Shown here one piece after another: positions 42,069-51,208 of a stretch of DNA of 64,000 bases. The translations under genes were made by a program, and so were the position numbers. The notes beneath the pieces were generated by a model. That model ran no database searches. It worked only from the letters and a program-made list of their open reading frames with translations, and was not told where the DNA came from. The stretch's first letter is position 1. Every line of letters begins with the position of its first letter. Source of the DNA: PWQG01 sp040882255 (GTDB lineage Bacteria > Pseudomonadota > Gammaproteobacteria > Pseudomonadales > Pseudohongiellaceae); contig JBBEBP010000028.1 of NCBI GenBank assembly GCA_040882255.1, positions 1-64,000 of the forward strand. The letters are read 5' to 3'.

Positions 42069-43553
42069 ATGAAACGACTATTACTGGCAGGTTCCGCTCT
42101 GCTCGCGCTGCTGGGATCAATGCAGGTGGTGGCCAGCTACGGGATCTATGTGGGCAAGAACCTGACCGCCGACGGCAGTGTGCTGATTGGCGGCACTGGC
42201 GAAGAGGTCTCCAGTCACTGGCTGGAGATTGTCCCGCGCCGCACTCACCCCGAAGGAGCCACGATCACTGTCGGGGTGGACAACCAGGCGACGTATCCGG
42301 GGGAGCTTACCGAAATCCCCCAGGTCCGGACCACGGCCAAGTACATCACCATGAGCTACTCCGATTACGAGGGTTTTCCTCCGCCGCTGACCAATGGCGG
42401 CCTGAACGAGCATGGTGTGGCCGGGCGTGACATCTGGGCTCCTTCGCGCTCCGAGCTGGCGGAAATGACACCGGAGCCGCAGACCGGCCCCAATTACAGT
42501 GACCTGTCCCGTATTGCCATGGAACGTGCCACGACGGCTCGGGAAGCCGTGGAAATCATTGGTGCACTGATGGATGAATACGGCTATTCCACCTATGGTG
42601 GCAATTCGCACATGTTCGCCGACAAGAACGAGGGCTGGGTGGTCTTTAACTTTGCTGGCGGCCAGGGGCTGTGGATCGCCGAGCGACTGGGTCCCGACGA
42701 AGTGCGGATGTCCTATCCCGGCTACATCGAGGAGATCCCGCTCGACTTTCAGGAAAGCGATGATTACATGGGTTCGGAGAATTTCATCTCCTTTGCCATT
42801 GATCAGGGCTGGTATGACCCGGATTCGGGAGAGCCTTTCAATCCCAACGAGATTTATGGTAACGGCCAGGGTCGTTCCGAAGCCGTTCAGATCATCGAGA
42901 CCCGCGCAATGGAAGATGCCGCTGATGGTGGTGTAACGCTGCGCGACATGATGGACTATGTCCGCGATCCGTTGATCGCTGGCGATACGGCCGGCTATGG
43001 CCAGGTGGCTCATCTTCGCCAGGACATCTCCTGGTCGGACTTTCTCAGTCTGTGGGTGGCTCCGACAGGTTCAGTGACCGCGCCGTTTGTCCCATATTGG
43101 ATGGGTGGGACGGATATACTGCCGGAATACCGCAAGCACCGCTATCTTACCAAGGGCGAGGCGACCCGTTTCGTGACACCGGATTTCTCCGTTCAGGAAG
43201 CTTCACAGTTCGCCGGACGGTTGTTCAAGCGCCTGATGTACTATACCTGTGATGCCCCCGAGCGTTTTCTGCCGGAAGTGACCGAGGCGCTGACCGCGTT
43301 CGAGAACGAAAGCATGATGCAGGTCGAGGAAATCGAAGAGCGGGCAACCGCGCTGTACATCGCCGGTGAATCCGGTATGGCACGCGATGTCTTCAATGAC
43401 TATAGCAGTGTACGCGCCGAGGATGCGCTGCAGCTGGGTGAGGCGTTGCTCGGTAGTATCGAGGCGCGGCATAGGCTGCTTGAAGGGTATCGTGAGCCCT
43501 CAGACTGGCAGAACATCAGCAGCCGGTATGGGCCGAATGTCTTCTGTCGGTAG
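42069..43553 (+). CDS. C69-family dipeptidase (exported)
   Basis: A 494-residue N-terminal-nucleophile hydrolase of the C69/U34 dipeptidase family. A signal peptide ends at about VVA, and the mature protein would begin SYGIYVGKNLTADGS. The family motifs LTNGGLNEHGVAGRDIW, ERATTAREAVEIIGALMDEY, GGNSHMFADKNEGWV and FAGRLFKRLMYYTC are present. Typical members start with cysteine at the nucleophile position; here serine occupies it, as in the paralogue at 43901. Expected to cleave dipeptides in the periplasm or outside. Confidence 0.85.
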   Translation: MKRLLLAGSALLALLGSMQVVASYGIYVGKNLTADGSVLIGGTGEEVSSHWLEIVPRRTHPEGATITVGVDNQATYPGELTEIPQVRTTAKYITMSYSDYEGFPPPLTNGGLNEHGVAGRDIWAPSRSELAEMTPEPQTGPNYSDLSRIAMERATTAREAVEIIGALMDEYGYSTYGGNSHMFADKNEGWVVFNFAGGQGLWIAERLGPDEVRMSYPGYIEEIPLDFQESDDYMGSENFISFAIDQGWYDPDSGEPFNPNEIYGNGQGRSEAVQIIETRAMEDAADGGVTLRDMMDYVRDPLIAGDTAGYGQVAHLRQDISWSDFLSLWVAPTGSVTAPFVPYWMGGTDILPEYRKHRYLTKGEATRFVTPDFSVQEASQFAGRLFKRLMYYTCDAPERFLPEVTEALTAFENESMMQVEEIEERATALYIAGESGMARDVFNDYSSVRAEDALQLGEALLGSIEARHRLLEGYREPSDWQNISSRYGPNVFCR

Positions 43554-43598
43554 TACTTGGTGGTAAGGCGTCACGGGGGCGGGTGAAGCGCCTGTCGT

Positions 43599-43869
43599 GA
43601 TCTCGCGACCCGCGGCGGCGGTACGCCTCTCGCGAATCCCGACAGTCACCACTCCGCAGCTGACGCCGCACTGTCAGTGGTGGCCGCCAGAAGACCTTGC
43701 GGGCCTTGTGATAGAGATGACGTCAGTGGTTCTTGTAAGTTGTCGTGGTAGATCGTTTGAATGCGAGTATTCCCGCACAGCCTGTAATGGCAGGATCGGG
43801 CCACTGAACTTCGAGTCGCGGGAGCCGGCGAGATTCGCGAGAGGCGCTCCGCCGCCGGGTCGCGAGATC
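43599..43869. repeat. Element with 38-40 bp inverted ends
   Basis: GATCTCGCGACCC...CTCTCGCGAATC (43599-43638) is complementary, with a few changes, to 43832-43869. The roughly 190 bases between hold no gene. It fills the gap between two converging C69 paralogues. Could be a MITE-like element or a large bidirectional terminator. Confidence 0.7.
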
Positions 43870-43900
43870 GCGCCGGATACCGCGACACCTCGGAGTCAGA

Positions 43901-45454
43901 CTACTGTTCGTCCGGTCTTCTGTCAGGATCAGCCCCCATCAGGCAGCTCACCGCCATCCCCCCGGCATTGATGTCACCTCCCACCGGCGGTGCAGGAATG
44001 CCGTAACGGGTCTTTACCTCCGCCTCGATTCCGGCCAGCAGATTGCGGCCCAGCTCCAGGGCCTCGGCGGCGCGGCTGTGACTGTAGTACGTGAGCAGTT
44101 CTTCGCCCAGCCCGGGCTCTTCCTGCAGGCCCATCAGGACCATTCGTTCGATTTTCGGTACCTGTGCCAGCATGTCGGCCTCGAACGCGGTGAACGTGCT
44201 CTGGACGCGGTCCAACTGCTCGTCCGGATGAGCGCAGGTGTAATACATCAGGCGCTTGAAGGTGCGGCCGGCGAACTCGGTGGCTTCCTGCAGCTGGAAG
44301 TCGGGGTTGATGAACGAGGGCGCGGCGCCCTCGGTCAGGTAGCGATGCAGGCCGTATTCGGGAGGAACGCTCTGTGTACCGATCCAGTATGGGACAAACG
44401 GCGCGGTCACCGAGCCGGTGGGGGCGACCCACAACAGGCCCAATGCGGGATTTTCGAGGTCGTCGCGCAGACTGGCAACCTGGCCGTAGCCGGCATGGTC
44501 GTCGGCGATGCGCGGGTCGCGCACCAGGCCCATGAACTCCTCGATGGTGACCGGCGCCATGGCCCGCAGTTCCTCCTCGATGTCCGCCGGCGAGACGAAT
44601 TTGGTGCCGGGATGGCGTGAAATGCCACCAATACCGTAGACCTGGTCCGCGTTCAGTGGTTCCCCCGAGTCCGGGTCGTACCAGCCCTGCTCCGTGGCGA
44701 ACTCGTAGAAGTTCGGCGAGGCCATGTAATCCGGATTGTCCATGAAGTCGGCGGGCACCTCCTCGATGTAGCCAGGGTAGTTGACTCGCACGTCATCCGG
44801 GCCCAGCCGTTCGGCGGCCCACAGGCCCTGACCGCCGGCATACTCGATGACCACCCAGCCTTCGTTCTCGTCGGCGATCAGGTGAGAATTGCCACCGTAC
44901 GTGGTGTAGCCGTACTCATTGATCAGCTCACCAATGATCTCCACGGCTTCCCGCGCGCTGGTGGCGCGTTCCAGGGCGATACGGGCCAGGTCGCTGTAGC
45001 TGGGGCCGGTCTGGTCGTCCGGCGTCATTTCGATCAGTTCCTCGCGTGAGGTGGACCAGATGTCACGGATGGCCACCTGATGCTCGTTCAGTCCGCCGTT
45101 GGTGATGGGCGCCGGGAAACCCGCGTAGCTGCTGTAGTTCATGGTAATGTAACGGAACGTTTCCCGGATCTGGGGGATTTCCGACAGGGTGGCCGGCAGG
45201 CGCGCTTCCGGCGTGGCGCCGACCGTGATTGTGGTACCGGCGGCATGTGTGCGGCGCGGCACGATCTCCAGCCAGTGGCTGGATGGTTCCTCGCCGGTAC
45301 CGCCAATCAACACACTGCCGTCGGCGGTCAGGTTCTTGCCGACATAATAGCCGTAGCTGGCCCAGGCACCGCCGCTCAGCAGCGCGCTACCCAGCAGCGT
45401 GGCGCCCAGTGTCAGACAGCGGCGTGTCAGTGTTTTCAATCGGGTCTGGTTCAC
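43901..45454 (-). CDS. C69-family dipeptidase (exported), paralogue
   Basis: A 517-residue paralogue of the 42069 gene, sharing ASYGYYVGKNLTADGSVLIG, LEIVPRRTH, ITNGGLNEHQVAIRDIW, YGGNSHLIADENEGWV and VAPTGSVTAPFVPYW. The signal peptide is longer and ends at GAWA. Serine again follows the predicted cleavage site. The two genes converge, so they arose by an inverted duplication or separate insertion. The C-terminus ends in an unrelated glycine- and arginine-rich tail. Confidence 0.86.
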   Translation of the reverse strand: MNQTRLKTLTRRCLTLGATLLGSALLSGGAWASYGYYVGKNLTADGSVLIGGTGEEPSSHWLEIVPRRTHAAGTTITVGATPEARLPATLSEIPQIRETFRYITMNYSSYAGFPAPITNGGLNEHQVAIRDIWSTSREELIEMTPDDQTGPSYSDLARIALERATSAREAVEIIGELINEYGYTTYGGNSHLIADENEGWVVIEYAGGQGLWAAERLGPDDVRVNYPGYIEEVPADFMDNPDYMASPNFYEFATEQGWYDPDSGEPLNADQVYGIGGISRHPGTKFVSPADIEEELRAMAPVTIEEFMGLVRDPRIADDHAGYGQVASLRDDLENPALGLLWVAPTGSVTAPFVPYWIGTQSVPPEYGLHRYLTEGAAPSFINPDFQLQEATEFAGRTFKRLMYYTCAHPDEQLDRVQSTFTAFEADMLAQVPKIERMVLMGLQEEPGLGEELLTYYSHSRAAEALELGRNLLAGIEAEVKTRYGIPAPPVGGDINAGGMAVSCLMGADPDRRPDEQ

Positions 45455-45584
45455 GGTTCATACCTCATTGGCGAATGGTATTGATGCGGATGCCCTTTAT
45501 CCGGTCGGGCTCTTTATGACTGGAAATGATAACATAGTGAAAGCATTCACTTTTTTATTCATTCAATCTCAGGACGTTCTTTTT

Positions 45585-47255
45585 ATGCTGCCGGACAACC
45601 CCCGCATCCGCGAAGGTATCGCTCTGCAACGCCGTGGCCGGGTTCGCGAAGCCGCCTCCTGCTATGCGGAGGTGCTGCGGCAGACGCCAGATCATCCGCA
45701 GGCACTGCACTATCTCGGCCTGGCCCGGTTCCAGATGGGGCAGTCGGTCGAGGCCGAGAAACTGCTGAGCCGCTCTGCTGAACTCGACCCGGCGGAAGCC
45801 AACACCTGGAGCGATCTGGGCATGGTGCGGATGCGCCTGGAGCGCACCGAGGAAGCGCTGCCCGCTTTCGAGGAGGCCCTGGAACGCTCGCCGGATCATC
45901 CGGATGCGCTCAACAACATGGCCCAGGCGCTGCGCAAGCTGGGCCTCTTCGCGCAGGCCAGGCCGCTGCTGGAGCGTCTGGTGGCGTTAAAACCCGGGGT
46001 TGTGCCGGTTTTGTATGCACTGGCTGATACGCTGAGCAAGCTTAGCGAGGTCGAAGGGGCGATCCGCACCTATCAGCAGGCGCTGAAGCTGGCCCCGGAT
46101 GATACGCGTGTCCGCCTCGGGCTGGGTGATGCCTATGAGTCTACTGGCAAGTTCAAGCAGGCCCGGATGCAGTACCTGGCCATTCTGCGCCGTGATCCGG
46201 ACAACGCCCTGGCGCTGGCTCGCCTGCTGCAGCTGCGTGAAGGCACTCCGGAACCGGAGCAGGTCGAGCGTGCGCAGCAGCTGGCTGACAATGCCGCCAC
46301 CAGGGAAGACGGCCGCATCCGTCTGAATGTGGCATTGGGCTACTATCATGACCGGCAGAAGCAGTTTGACCAGGCCTTCCGCCGTCTGCAACAGGGTTAC
46401 GACGTGCTCGCCCGGCGCGAACCCTTCGACAGCGATGGCTACAGCCGCGCCATCGATACGCTGATCGAGGAGCTGACAGCGGACTTCTTTTCCTCGGCGC
46501 CCACGTCTGGTCTGGAATCGGATCGCCCTGTATTCGTGGTCGGCATGCCCCGCTCCGGCACGACTCTGACCGAGCAGATCCTCGCCAGCCACTCACAGGT
46601 GGCGGCCGGCGGAGAACTGTCCTCGCTACTCAAGGTCAGCTATCAGACGAAGGAAATGTCTTCGACCGGGGAGCCTTACCCGAGCGGGCTGAAGGCCATC
46701 GGCTCTGACGGTCTGGTGGAGATGGCAGAGCGCTACCTGGCCGACCTCGACCGGGTATCGGAGTCCGCGTCACGTGTCACGGACAAGCTGCCGTTCAACT
46801 TCATGCATCTGGGCGTGATCGCCCTGCTCTTTCCGGATGCGCGCATCATCCACTGCCGGCGTCATCCGCTGGATAATTGTCTGTCCTGTTATTTCACCAG
46901 CTTCGCCGATCAGATCCGCTTTGCCAATCGGCTGGACACGCTGGGCCGCTACTACCTCGACTATCACCGGCTGATGCAGCACTGGCACGAGGTGCTGCCG
47001 GTGGAGATCTTCGATCTGCAGTACGAAACGCTGATCGAGGATACCGAACCGACGGTGAGGGCGCTGGTGGACCACTGCGGGCTGCCCTGGGAGGATGCCT
47101 GTCTGTCGTTTCATGAAACGCAAAGGGCGGTGCGGACGCCGAGCCGGTGGCAGGTGCGGCAGCCGATCTACAAGGGGTCGATGCAGCGGTGGCGTAACTA
47201 CGAGAGTCAACTGCAGCCGCTGGTAGACGTATTGTCTCCGGTGCTGGACGGCTAG
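45585..47255 (+). CDS. TPR-domain sulfotransferase
   Basis: A 556-residue protein. Tetratricopeptide repeats fill about residues 5-290 (ALHYLGLARFQMGQSVEAEK, DHPDALNNMAQALRKLG). The sulfotransferase domain starts at VFVVGMPRSGTTLTEQILAS, whose PRSGTT loop binds the 5' phosphosulphate of PAPS; the 3'-phosphate site is near CRRHPLDNCLSCYF. Related proteins sulfate peptides, tyrosines or glycans. Cytoplasmic. An upstream start at 45516 is possible. Divergent from the C69 gene at 43901. Confidence 0.88.
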   Translation: MLPDNPRIREGIALQRRGRVREAASCYAEVLRQTPDHPQALHYLGLARFQMGQSVEAEKLLSRSAELDPAEANTWSDLGMVRMRLERTEEALPAFEEALERSPDHPDALNNMAQALRKLGLFAQARPLLERLVALKPGVVPVLYALADTLSKLSEVEGAIRTYQQALKLAPDDTRVRLGLGDAYESTGKFKQARMQYLAILRRDPDNALALARLLQLREGTPEPEQVERAQQLADNAATREDGRIRLNVALGYYHDRQKQFDQAFRRLQQGYDVLARREPFDSDGYSRAIDTLIEELTADFFSSAPTSGLESDRPVFVVGMPRSGTTLTEQILASHSQVAAGGELSSLLKVSYQTKEMSSTGEPYPSGLKAIGSDGLVEMAERYLADLDRVSESASRVTDKLPFNFMHLGVIALLFPDARIIHCRRHPLDNCLSCYFTSFADQIRFANRLDTLGRYYLDYHRLMQHWHEVLPVEIFDLQYETLIEDTEPTVRALVDHCGLPWEDACLSFHETQRAVRTPSRWQVRQPIYKGSMQRWRNYESQLQPLVDVLSPVLDG

Positions 47256-47273
47256 TGGTTGGCGCCTGCGTGC

Positions 47274-47313
47274 GAGAAGCCGTTCTGCGCGTGGAAGCGC
47301 AGAACGGTTTCTC
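47274..47313. terminator. Bidirectional terminator between convergent sulfotransferase genes
   Basis: GAGAAGCCGTTCTGCGC, loop GTGGAA, GCGCAGAACGGTTTCTC: a 17-bp stem placed midway between the two converging genes. The T runs are short, so termination strength is uncertain. Confidence 0.75.
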
Positions 47314-47358
47314 TCCCTCAGCGCGTCCGGCTCTTGTGGCAACGTCCAGCGGAAGCGC

Positions 47359-48759
47359 TCACTCTGAATCCCGCAAACGGAGAATGGGTCCGAGCCAGGT
47401 TTCATAGTGGCGCCAGTGGTCTACCGCCGAGCGGTATACGGGCCGGCGCACCTGGGCGTGGCTGGCGGTCAGCACCGGACGCTCTGTGCGGTGGAAGTCC
47501 AGACAATTCTCATGCGGCTCCAGGCCGGCGGCGCGCAGCAATGACGGAATCTCCTTCTCCGGGTTTCCGACCAGGTCTTCATAGGTGACGTCAGTCAGCG
47601 GGTCGGGAACCACGGTCCGCCAGTGGCTCATGATGCGCCGGTACTGCTGGTAGTAATGCGCCAGGTGTTCCAGGTCGTTATAGTAGGGGTCGTGGCCGCC
47701 GAAGTTGGCGCTGAACAGAGAGAAGCTGGTGGCGCGTGGATCGCGGGCACTGTGCAGGATCGGGGCTTCCGGGAACAGCAGGCGCAGGAAGCCGGTCAGT
47801 TCGAAGTTGGCGGGCATCTTGTCGACCACGAACGGGCCATCCAGGTCGTGCTCGAACAGCGCGTCGACGTACTGTTCGCGGGCATCTTCGAGCAGAGAAG
47901 CGTCACCGGGGTCGGCTGGATTGACTGGTCCTGTCCGGCCCGCTTTTTCCCTGGCTGAAAGGAAGCGGTTCTCACATTCATGGGCCGTGATCAGTTCACC
48001 GGCCGCCTCGACCTCGGGGTGACTGGCCAGAATCTGTTCGATCAGCGTGGTGCCGGACCGGGGCATGCCTACCACAAAAATCGGCGTCAGATCGATTGGC
48101 AGGGGCGACAGCCGGGTGTGGAACGAGGAGGCCGGGTAGCGTGCAATGCGCCGGCGGATTTCCTCTTCGCGCTGTCCGGGCCGGTAGATTATGCCCTGGC
48201 GCTCCCGCTCTTCACGGGTCAGATCATTGCCCTGCCGGAACTGTGCGAATGCCTGCTCGAACTGCCCTGCCCGGTCGAGTATGCGGCCAGCGGCAAAACT
48301 GGCGTTGATCCGGTCAGCGATGCTGGCGCTCTCGTCATCGGCCACCTGCAGGGTCTGCTGTGCCGTCGCATCATCCGGATCGGGCACCCGCAGCTCGACC
48401 AGCCCGAACAGAGCTTCGCCGTTATCCGGCTGACATCGCAGCGCCTCTTTGTACTCCCCGAGCGCCGCCTCCGTCTCTCCCAGGGCCTTGTGCAGGTGGC
48501 CGGCCAGCAGGTGCGGGTAGGCCCAACCGGGGAAGCGGCGTTGCATGTCTTCGGCGAGCCTTTGTGCCTCCGTCAGGTCCTGCAGCGCGAAACGCGCACG
48601 CGCCAGTCCCTCCCAGCCGCGCCGGTCGTCCGGAGCAGCCAGCCGCGTCAACTGTGTGAAAGCGTGGGCGGCGCCGGACCAGTCGCCGCGGTGGGCCATC
48701 CGGGTTGCCTGTGCTCCCAGCGCATCCACGTCTCCGGGTATGTTCCGGTCATCCGTCAA
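47359..48759 (-). CDS. TPR-domain sulfotransferase, paralogue
   Basis: A 466-residue protein of the same design as the 45585 gene: TPR-like helices (GWEGLARARFALQDLTEAQR, LGEYKEALRCQPDNGEAL), then PIFVVGMPRSGTTLIEQILA for PAPS binding and HSARDPRATSFSLFSANFGG for the second phosphate. I chose TTG 48759 because GGAG lies seven bases upstream within the abiEii end; longer frames run into abiEii. ATG 48699 is the next option. It follows abiEii with an 11-base overlap. Confidence 0.82.
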   Translation of the reverse strand: MTDDRNIPGDVDALGAQATRMAHRGDWSGAAHAFTQLTRLAAPDDRRGWEGLARARFALQDLTEAQRLAEDMQRRFPGWAYPHLLAGHLHKALGETEAALGEYKEALRCQPDNGEALFGLVELRVPDPDDATAQQTLQVADDESASIADRINASFAAGRILDRAGQFEQAFAQFRQGNDLTREERERQGIIYRPGQREEEIRRRIARYPASSFHTRLSPLPIDLTPIFVVGMPRSGTTLIEQILASHPEVEAAGELITAHECENRFLSAREKAGRTGPVNPADPGDASLLEDAREQYVDALFEHDLDGPFVVDKMPANFELTGFLRLLFPEAPILHSARDPRATSFSLFSANFGGHDPYYNDLEHLAHYYQQYRRIMSHWRTVVPDPLTDVTYEDLVGNPEKEIPSLLRAAGLEPHENCLDFHRTERPVLTASHAQVRRPVYRSAVDHWRHYETWLGPILRLRDSE

Positions 48760-49603
48760 AATACTGCTCCATTGTGTCGATGCGAGCTGTGAAGAAGCGT
48801 GTGCCCCACAAATCCAGTCCGGGCAATTCCTGTGATGAAAGGAAGCGGCGCACGTCAGTCCTTGCGTCGTCCCAGTCAATGCTGTCAACCCGTTGCCGAA
48901 GGGCAGCGGTCAACCAGGCCCTGTCGACAGGGGGAGCGGTTCCCGCCCAGGGTCCATACTGTGCCAGCGCGTTTTCCAGTAACGGCAGGTTCGGGTGGAT
49001 CCGCTGCCGCACATACCAGGCGAAATCGAACCAGTCCCTGCCTTTGACCCAGGGACGGCAAAGCAAAGCGTGGATCTTCAGTGCAAAATTGCTGGACAGA
49101 TCCTGGTGGCAGACCTCGAAATCCAGAGGGAAATCGAGATAGCGATACTGGAATCCGGATCCTTCCGGGGGCACCACATCGATCTCCAGCTTGATGCGGA
49201 TCTTCCTGCCCGGAGAGGAATCCAGTGCGATATCCAGTTGATTGATGATCGAATCTTCCTTGATCATCGCGGCGCGGACGGTTCTGTCCAGTCGGCCGGA
49301 AGGCTTGATCTCTGTGCTCAATCCGAACTGCGTCAACTGGTCACGCAGGGTGTCACAGTAGGAAGACCAATTGAAATGCTCATCCGGTGTTTTCAGTATG
49401 AAATCCAGATCCTCGGAGAATCGCGGGAGTCCATGGAGAATGCGCAGAGAGGTACCGCCCTGAAAAGCGGCTACCTCGAAGAATCCGGCACGCCAGAGTC
49501 CGTATAATGACAGTTCCTGAAGAATCTCCTTCACGATCTGTCGGGTCTCGTTTTCATTGACTGGCCTGTGCTGCTCCAGTCGCTGCCGTATGATGTCGAT
49601 CAT
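48749..49603 (-). CDS. abiEii: AbiEii/AbiGii nucleotidyltransferase toxin
   Basis: A 284-residue nucleotidyltransferase toxin of the type IV AbiE system. The active-site signature is FQGGTSLRILHGLPRFSEDL, with G49-G50-T51-S52 and D65/D67; KLEIDVVPPEG supplies the third acid and FALKIHALLCR the following helix. AbiEii proteins are reported to transfer nucleotides to tRNA and to protect against phages. The start overlaps the antitoxin stop by 4 bases. Confidence 0.92.
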   Translation of the reverse strand: MIDIIRQRLEQHRPVNENETRQIVKEILQELSLYGLWRAGFFEVAAFQGGTSLRILHGLPRFSEDLDFILKTPDEHFNWSSYCDTLRDQLTQFGLSTEIKPSGRLDRTVRAAMIKEDSIINQLDIALDSSPGRKIRIKLEIDVVPPEGSGFQYRYLDFPLDFEVCHQDLSSNFALKIHALLCRPWVKGRDWFDFAWYVRQRIHPNLPLLENALAQYGPWAGTAPPVDRAWLTAALRQRVDSIDWDDARTDVRRFLSSQELPGLDLWGTRFFTARIDTMEQYFDG

Positions 49604-50250
49604 GTGAATCCCTCCCGCTGCATTCCCTCAATGAACGTCTGGACTCGTCTGTGACGGTATACGCTGGACAGCTCCTGCAGCGTTCCACCCTGGATCTGAC
49701 TCAGCTGTTCTTCTCCGATCCGCAGATGATGGCGCAGCCAGTCGCTGCCCTGCCAGGTCCACTTTCGGAAACACGCCAGATCCAGAAGTGCCCGGAGCGG
49801 TGTGGCTACCAGCGCGGGCTGCGCATTCAGGACATACCGCTCGACTCCCGTCAGGTGGTAGCGTTGATGCATCGCCAGCGGGGTAAAAGTGAATCGTCCC
49901 AATGCCGGGTGTTCCAGGCTGCGTGACCGGCCACCGGCAATAACGGAAGCGCACTCCGGTACTCCTTCCGGAATCCAGCCATGCCAGGAGAGTGCGGTTT
50001 CCAGCGAAACGTGACTGCCGGGATGGAGGTGTTGGGCTACATGAAATGGATGTACAGGTTGTTGGCGCAGCCGGTCGGACAACACGTACAAGCCGCGCTG
50101 GATCCGGATCAACTCGCCGGCTTTCAGTGCGCGGTTGACGAGGCCATGGCGCGCAGCTGGGCTTGCGTTCAGCAACCGGGCAACCTGGCGGTCCGTCACG
50201 ATCCGGTCCCGGTAGTCGCTGTCAATGAGTTGTCGGGTCAGTGTTTGCAT
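49600..50250 (-). CDS. abiEi: AbiEi antitoxin / transcriptional repressor
   Basis: A 216-residue antitoxin. The N-terminal winged helix (VTDRQVARLLNASPAARHGL, NRALKAGELIRIQRGLYVLS) binds DNA, and the C-terminal domain (HVSLETALSWHGWIPEGVPE, LVATPLRALLDLACFRKW) neutralises AbiEii without stable contact in studied systems. Directly upstream is a 17-bp perfect palindrome, the expected AbiEi operator. Confidence 0.92.
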   Translation of the reverse strand: MQTLTRQLIDSDYRDRIVTDRQVARLLNASPAARHGLVNRALKAGELIRIQRGLYVLSDRLRQQPVHPFHVAQHLHPGSHVSLETALSWHGWIPEGVPECASVIAGGRSRSLEHPALGRFTFTPLAMHQRYHLTGVERYVLNAQPALVATPLRALLDLACFRKWTWQGSDWLRHHLRIGEEQLSQIQGGTLQELSSVYRHRRVQTFIEGMQREGFT

Positions 50251-50252
50251 AA

Positions 50253-50291
50253 AATGTTATATACTTCCATTTTGTGGAAGTATATAACATT
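50253..50291 (-). promoter_or_regulatory. AbiEi operator palindrome
   Basis: AATGTTATATACTTCCA, loop of five, TGGAAGTATATAACATT: a perfect 17-bp inverted repeat that begins 3 bases before the abiEi start. It overlaps any promoter for the operon. Confidence 0.85.
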
Positions 50292-50336
50292 AATTGGAGC
50301 AATGCATGGTTTCCTGGCCCGGAATGAGGCCGCGTA

Positions 50337-51068
50337 TCATAGATCCCCTGCCAGATACTGCAGGATGCTGACTGCTGCCAGTGGAGCCGTTTCCGTACGC
50401 AGAATGCGGGGTCCGAGCGTCGCCGGTGTGAAACCGCTGTCAGAGGCCAGCCGGACTTCCTCGTCGGTCAGTCCGCCTTCCGGTCCGCTGAGCAGGGTCA
50501 CCGGCTCAGGCCCGCGATCCGGCGGCAGGGTCAGGCGTGTTTCCGCCCGGGGATCCAGTACCAGGGAACAACCGCTGCGGGGCTGCCTCAGCCAATCTGC
50601 CAGCGACAGGGGATCGTGCACGGTCGGAACCCGGCAGCGCCCGCTCTGCTCGGTGGCCGACACCGCCACCTTCTGCCAGTGCGCCTGGCGTTTCTCGGCC
50701 CGCCGTTCATCCAGCTTGACCTCGCAGCGCTCCGTGAACAGCGGAGTGACCGAAGTGACGCCCAGTTCGGTACATTTCTGGATGACGATGTCCATGCGGT
50801 CGCCGCGTGACAGGCCGATACCGATGTGCACGGGCAGCACCGGATCGGCGTGATTCTCCACGGTTTCGCGTGGCAGCAGCCGTGCCTGTTTCTTCGAGAT
50901 ATCCTGCAGCTCGGCCAGGCATTCACCGTCGTCACCGTTGAACAATGCCACCGTGGCGCCAGCCTTCAGGCGCAGCACGGTGCCAATGTAATGGGCGACT
51001 TCGCCGGACAGTTCCAGCGATTCGTTGATGCGCAGTGGTTGTGGAAGGTAGACGCGGGGGATTCGCAT
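50337..51068 (-). CDS. rsmE: 16S rRNA (uracil1498-N3)-methyltransferase
   Basis: A 243-residue SPOUT methyltransferase. A PUA-like N-terminal domain (IPRVYLPQPL, YIGTVLRLKAGATVALFNGD) is followed by the knot: KCTELGVTSVTPLFTERCEV, LLSGPEGGLTDEEV and LGPRILRTETAPLAAVSILQ, which bind S-adenosylmethionine. Full family length. Preceded on this strand by a 48-bp hairpin that separates it from the cobalamin genes. Confidence 0.96.
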   Translation of the reverse strand: MRIPRVYLPQPLRINESLELSGEVAHYIGTVLRLKAGATVALFNGDDGECLAELQDISKKQARLLPRETVENHADPVLPVHIGIGLSRGDRMDIVIQKCTELGVTSVTPLFTERCEVKLDERRAEKRQAHWQKVAVSATEQSGRCRVPTVHDPLSLADWLRQPRSGCSLVLDPRAETRLTLPPDRGPEPVTLLSGPEGGLTDEEVRLASDSGFTPATLGPRILRTETAPLAAVSILQYLAGDL

Positions 51069-51109
51069 GAGGTGCCCGATGTCAGTGTGAGCTTGTCATT
51101 ATGCCATAG

Positions 51110-51208
51110 AGGTCCACGCGGCTCAGAAAAGAGGAAAAGAGGGACAGTCCCGGTTTTCAGAAAACCGGGACTGTCCCTCTTTTCCTCTTTTCTGAGCCGC
51201 GTGGACCT
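51110..51208. repeat. Perfect 48-bp inverted repeat (GGGACAGTCCC family)
   Basis: 51110-51157 and 51161-51208 are exact reverse complements around a 3-base loop. The core GGGACAGTCCCGGTTTT and the AAAAGAGGAAAAGAGG tract match other hairpins in the window. It contains the last codons and stop of the btuF-like gene and would act as a strong terminator-like stem. Confidence 0.95.
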
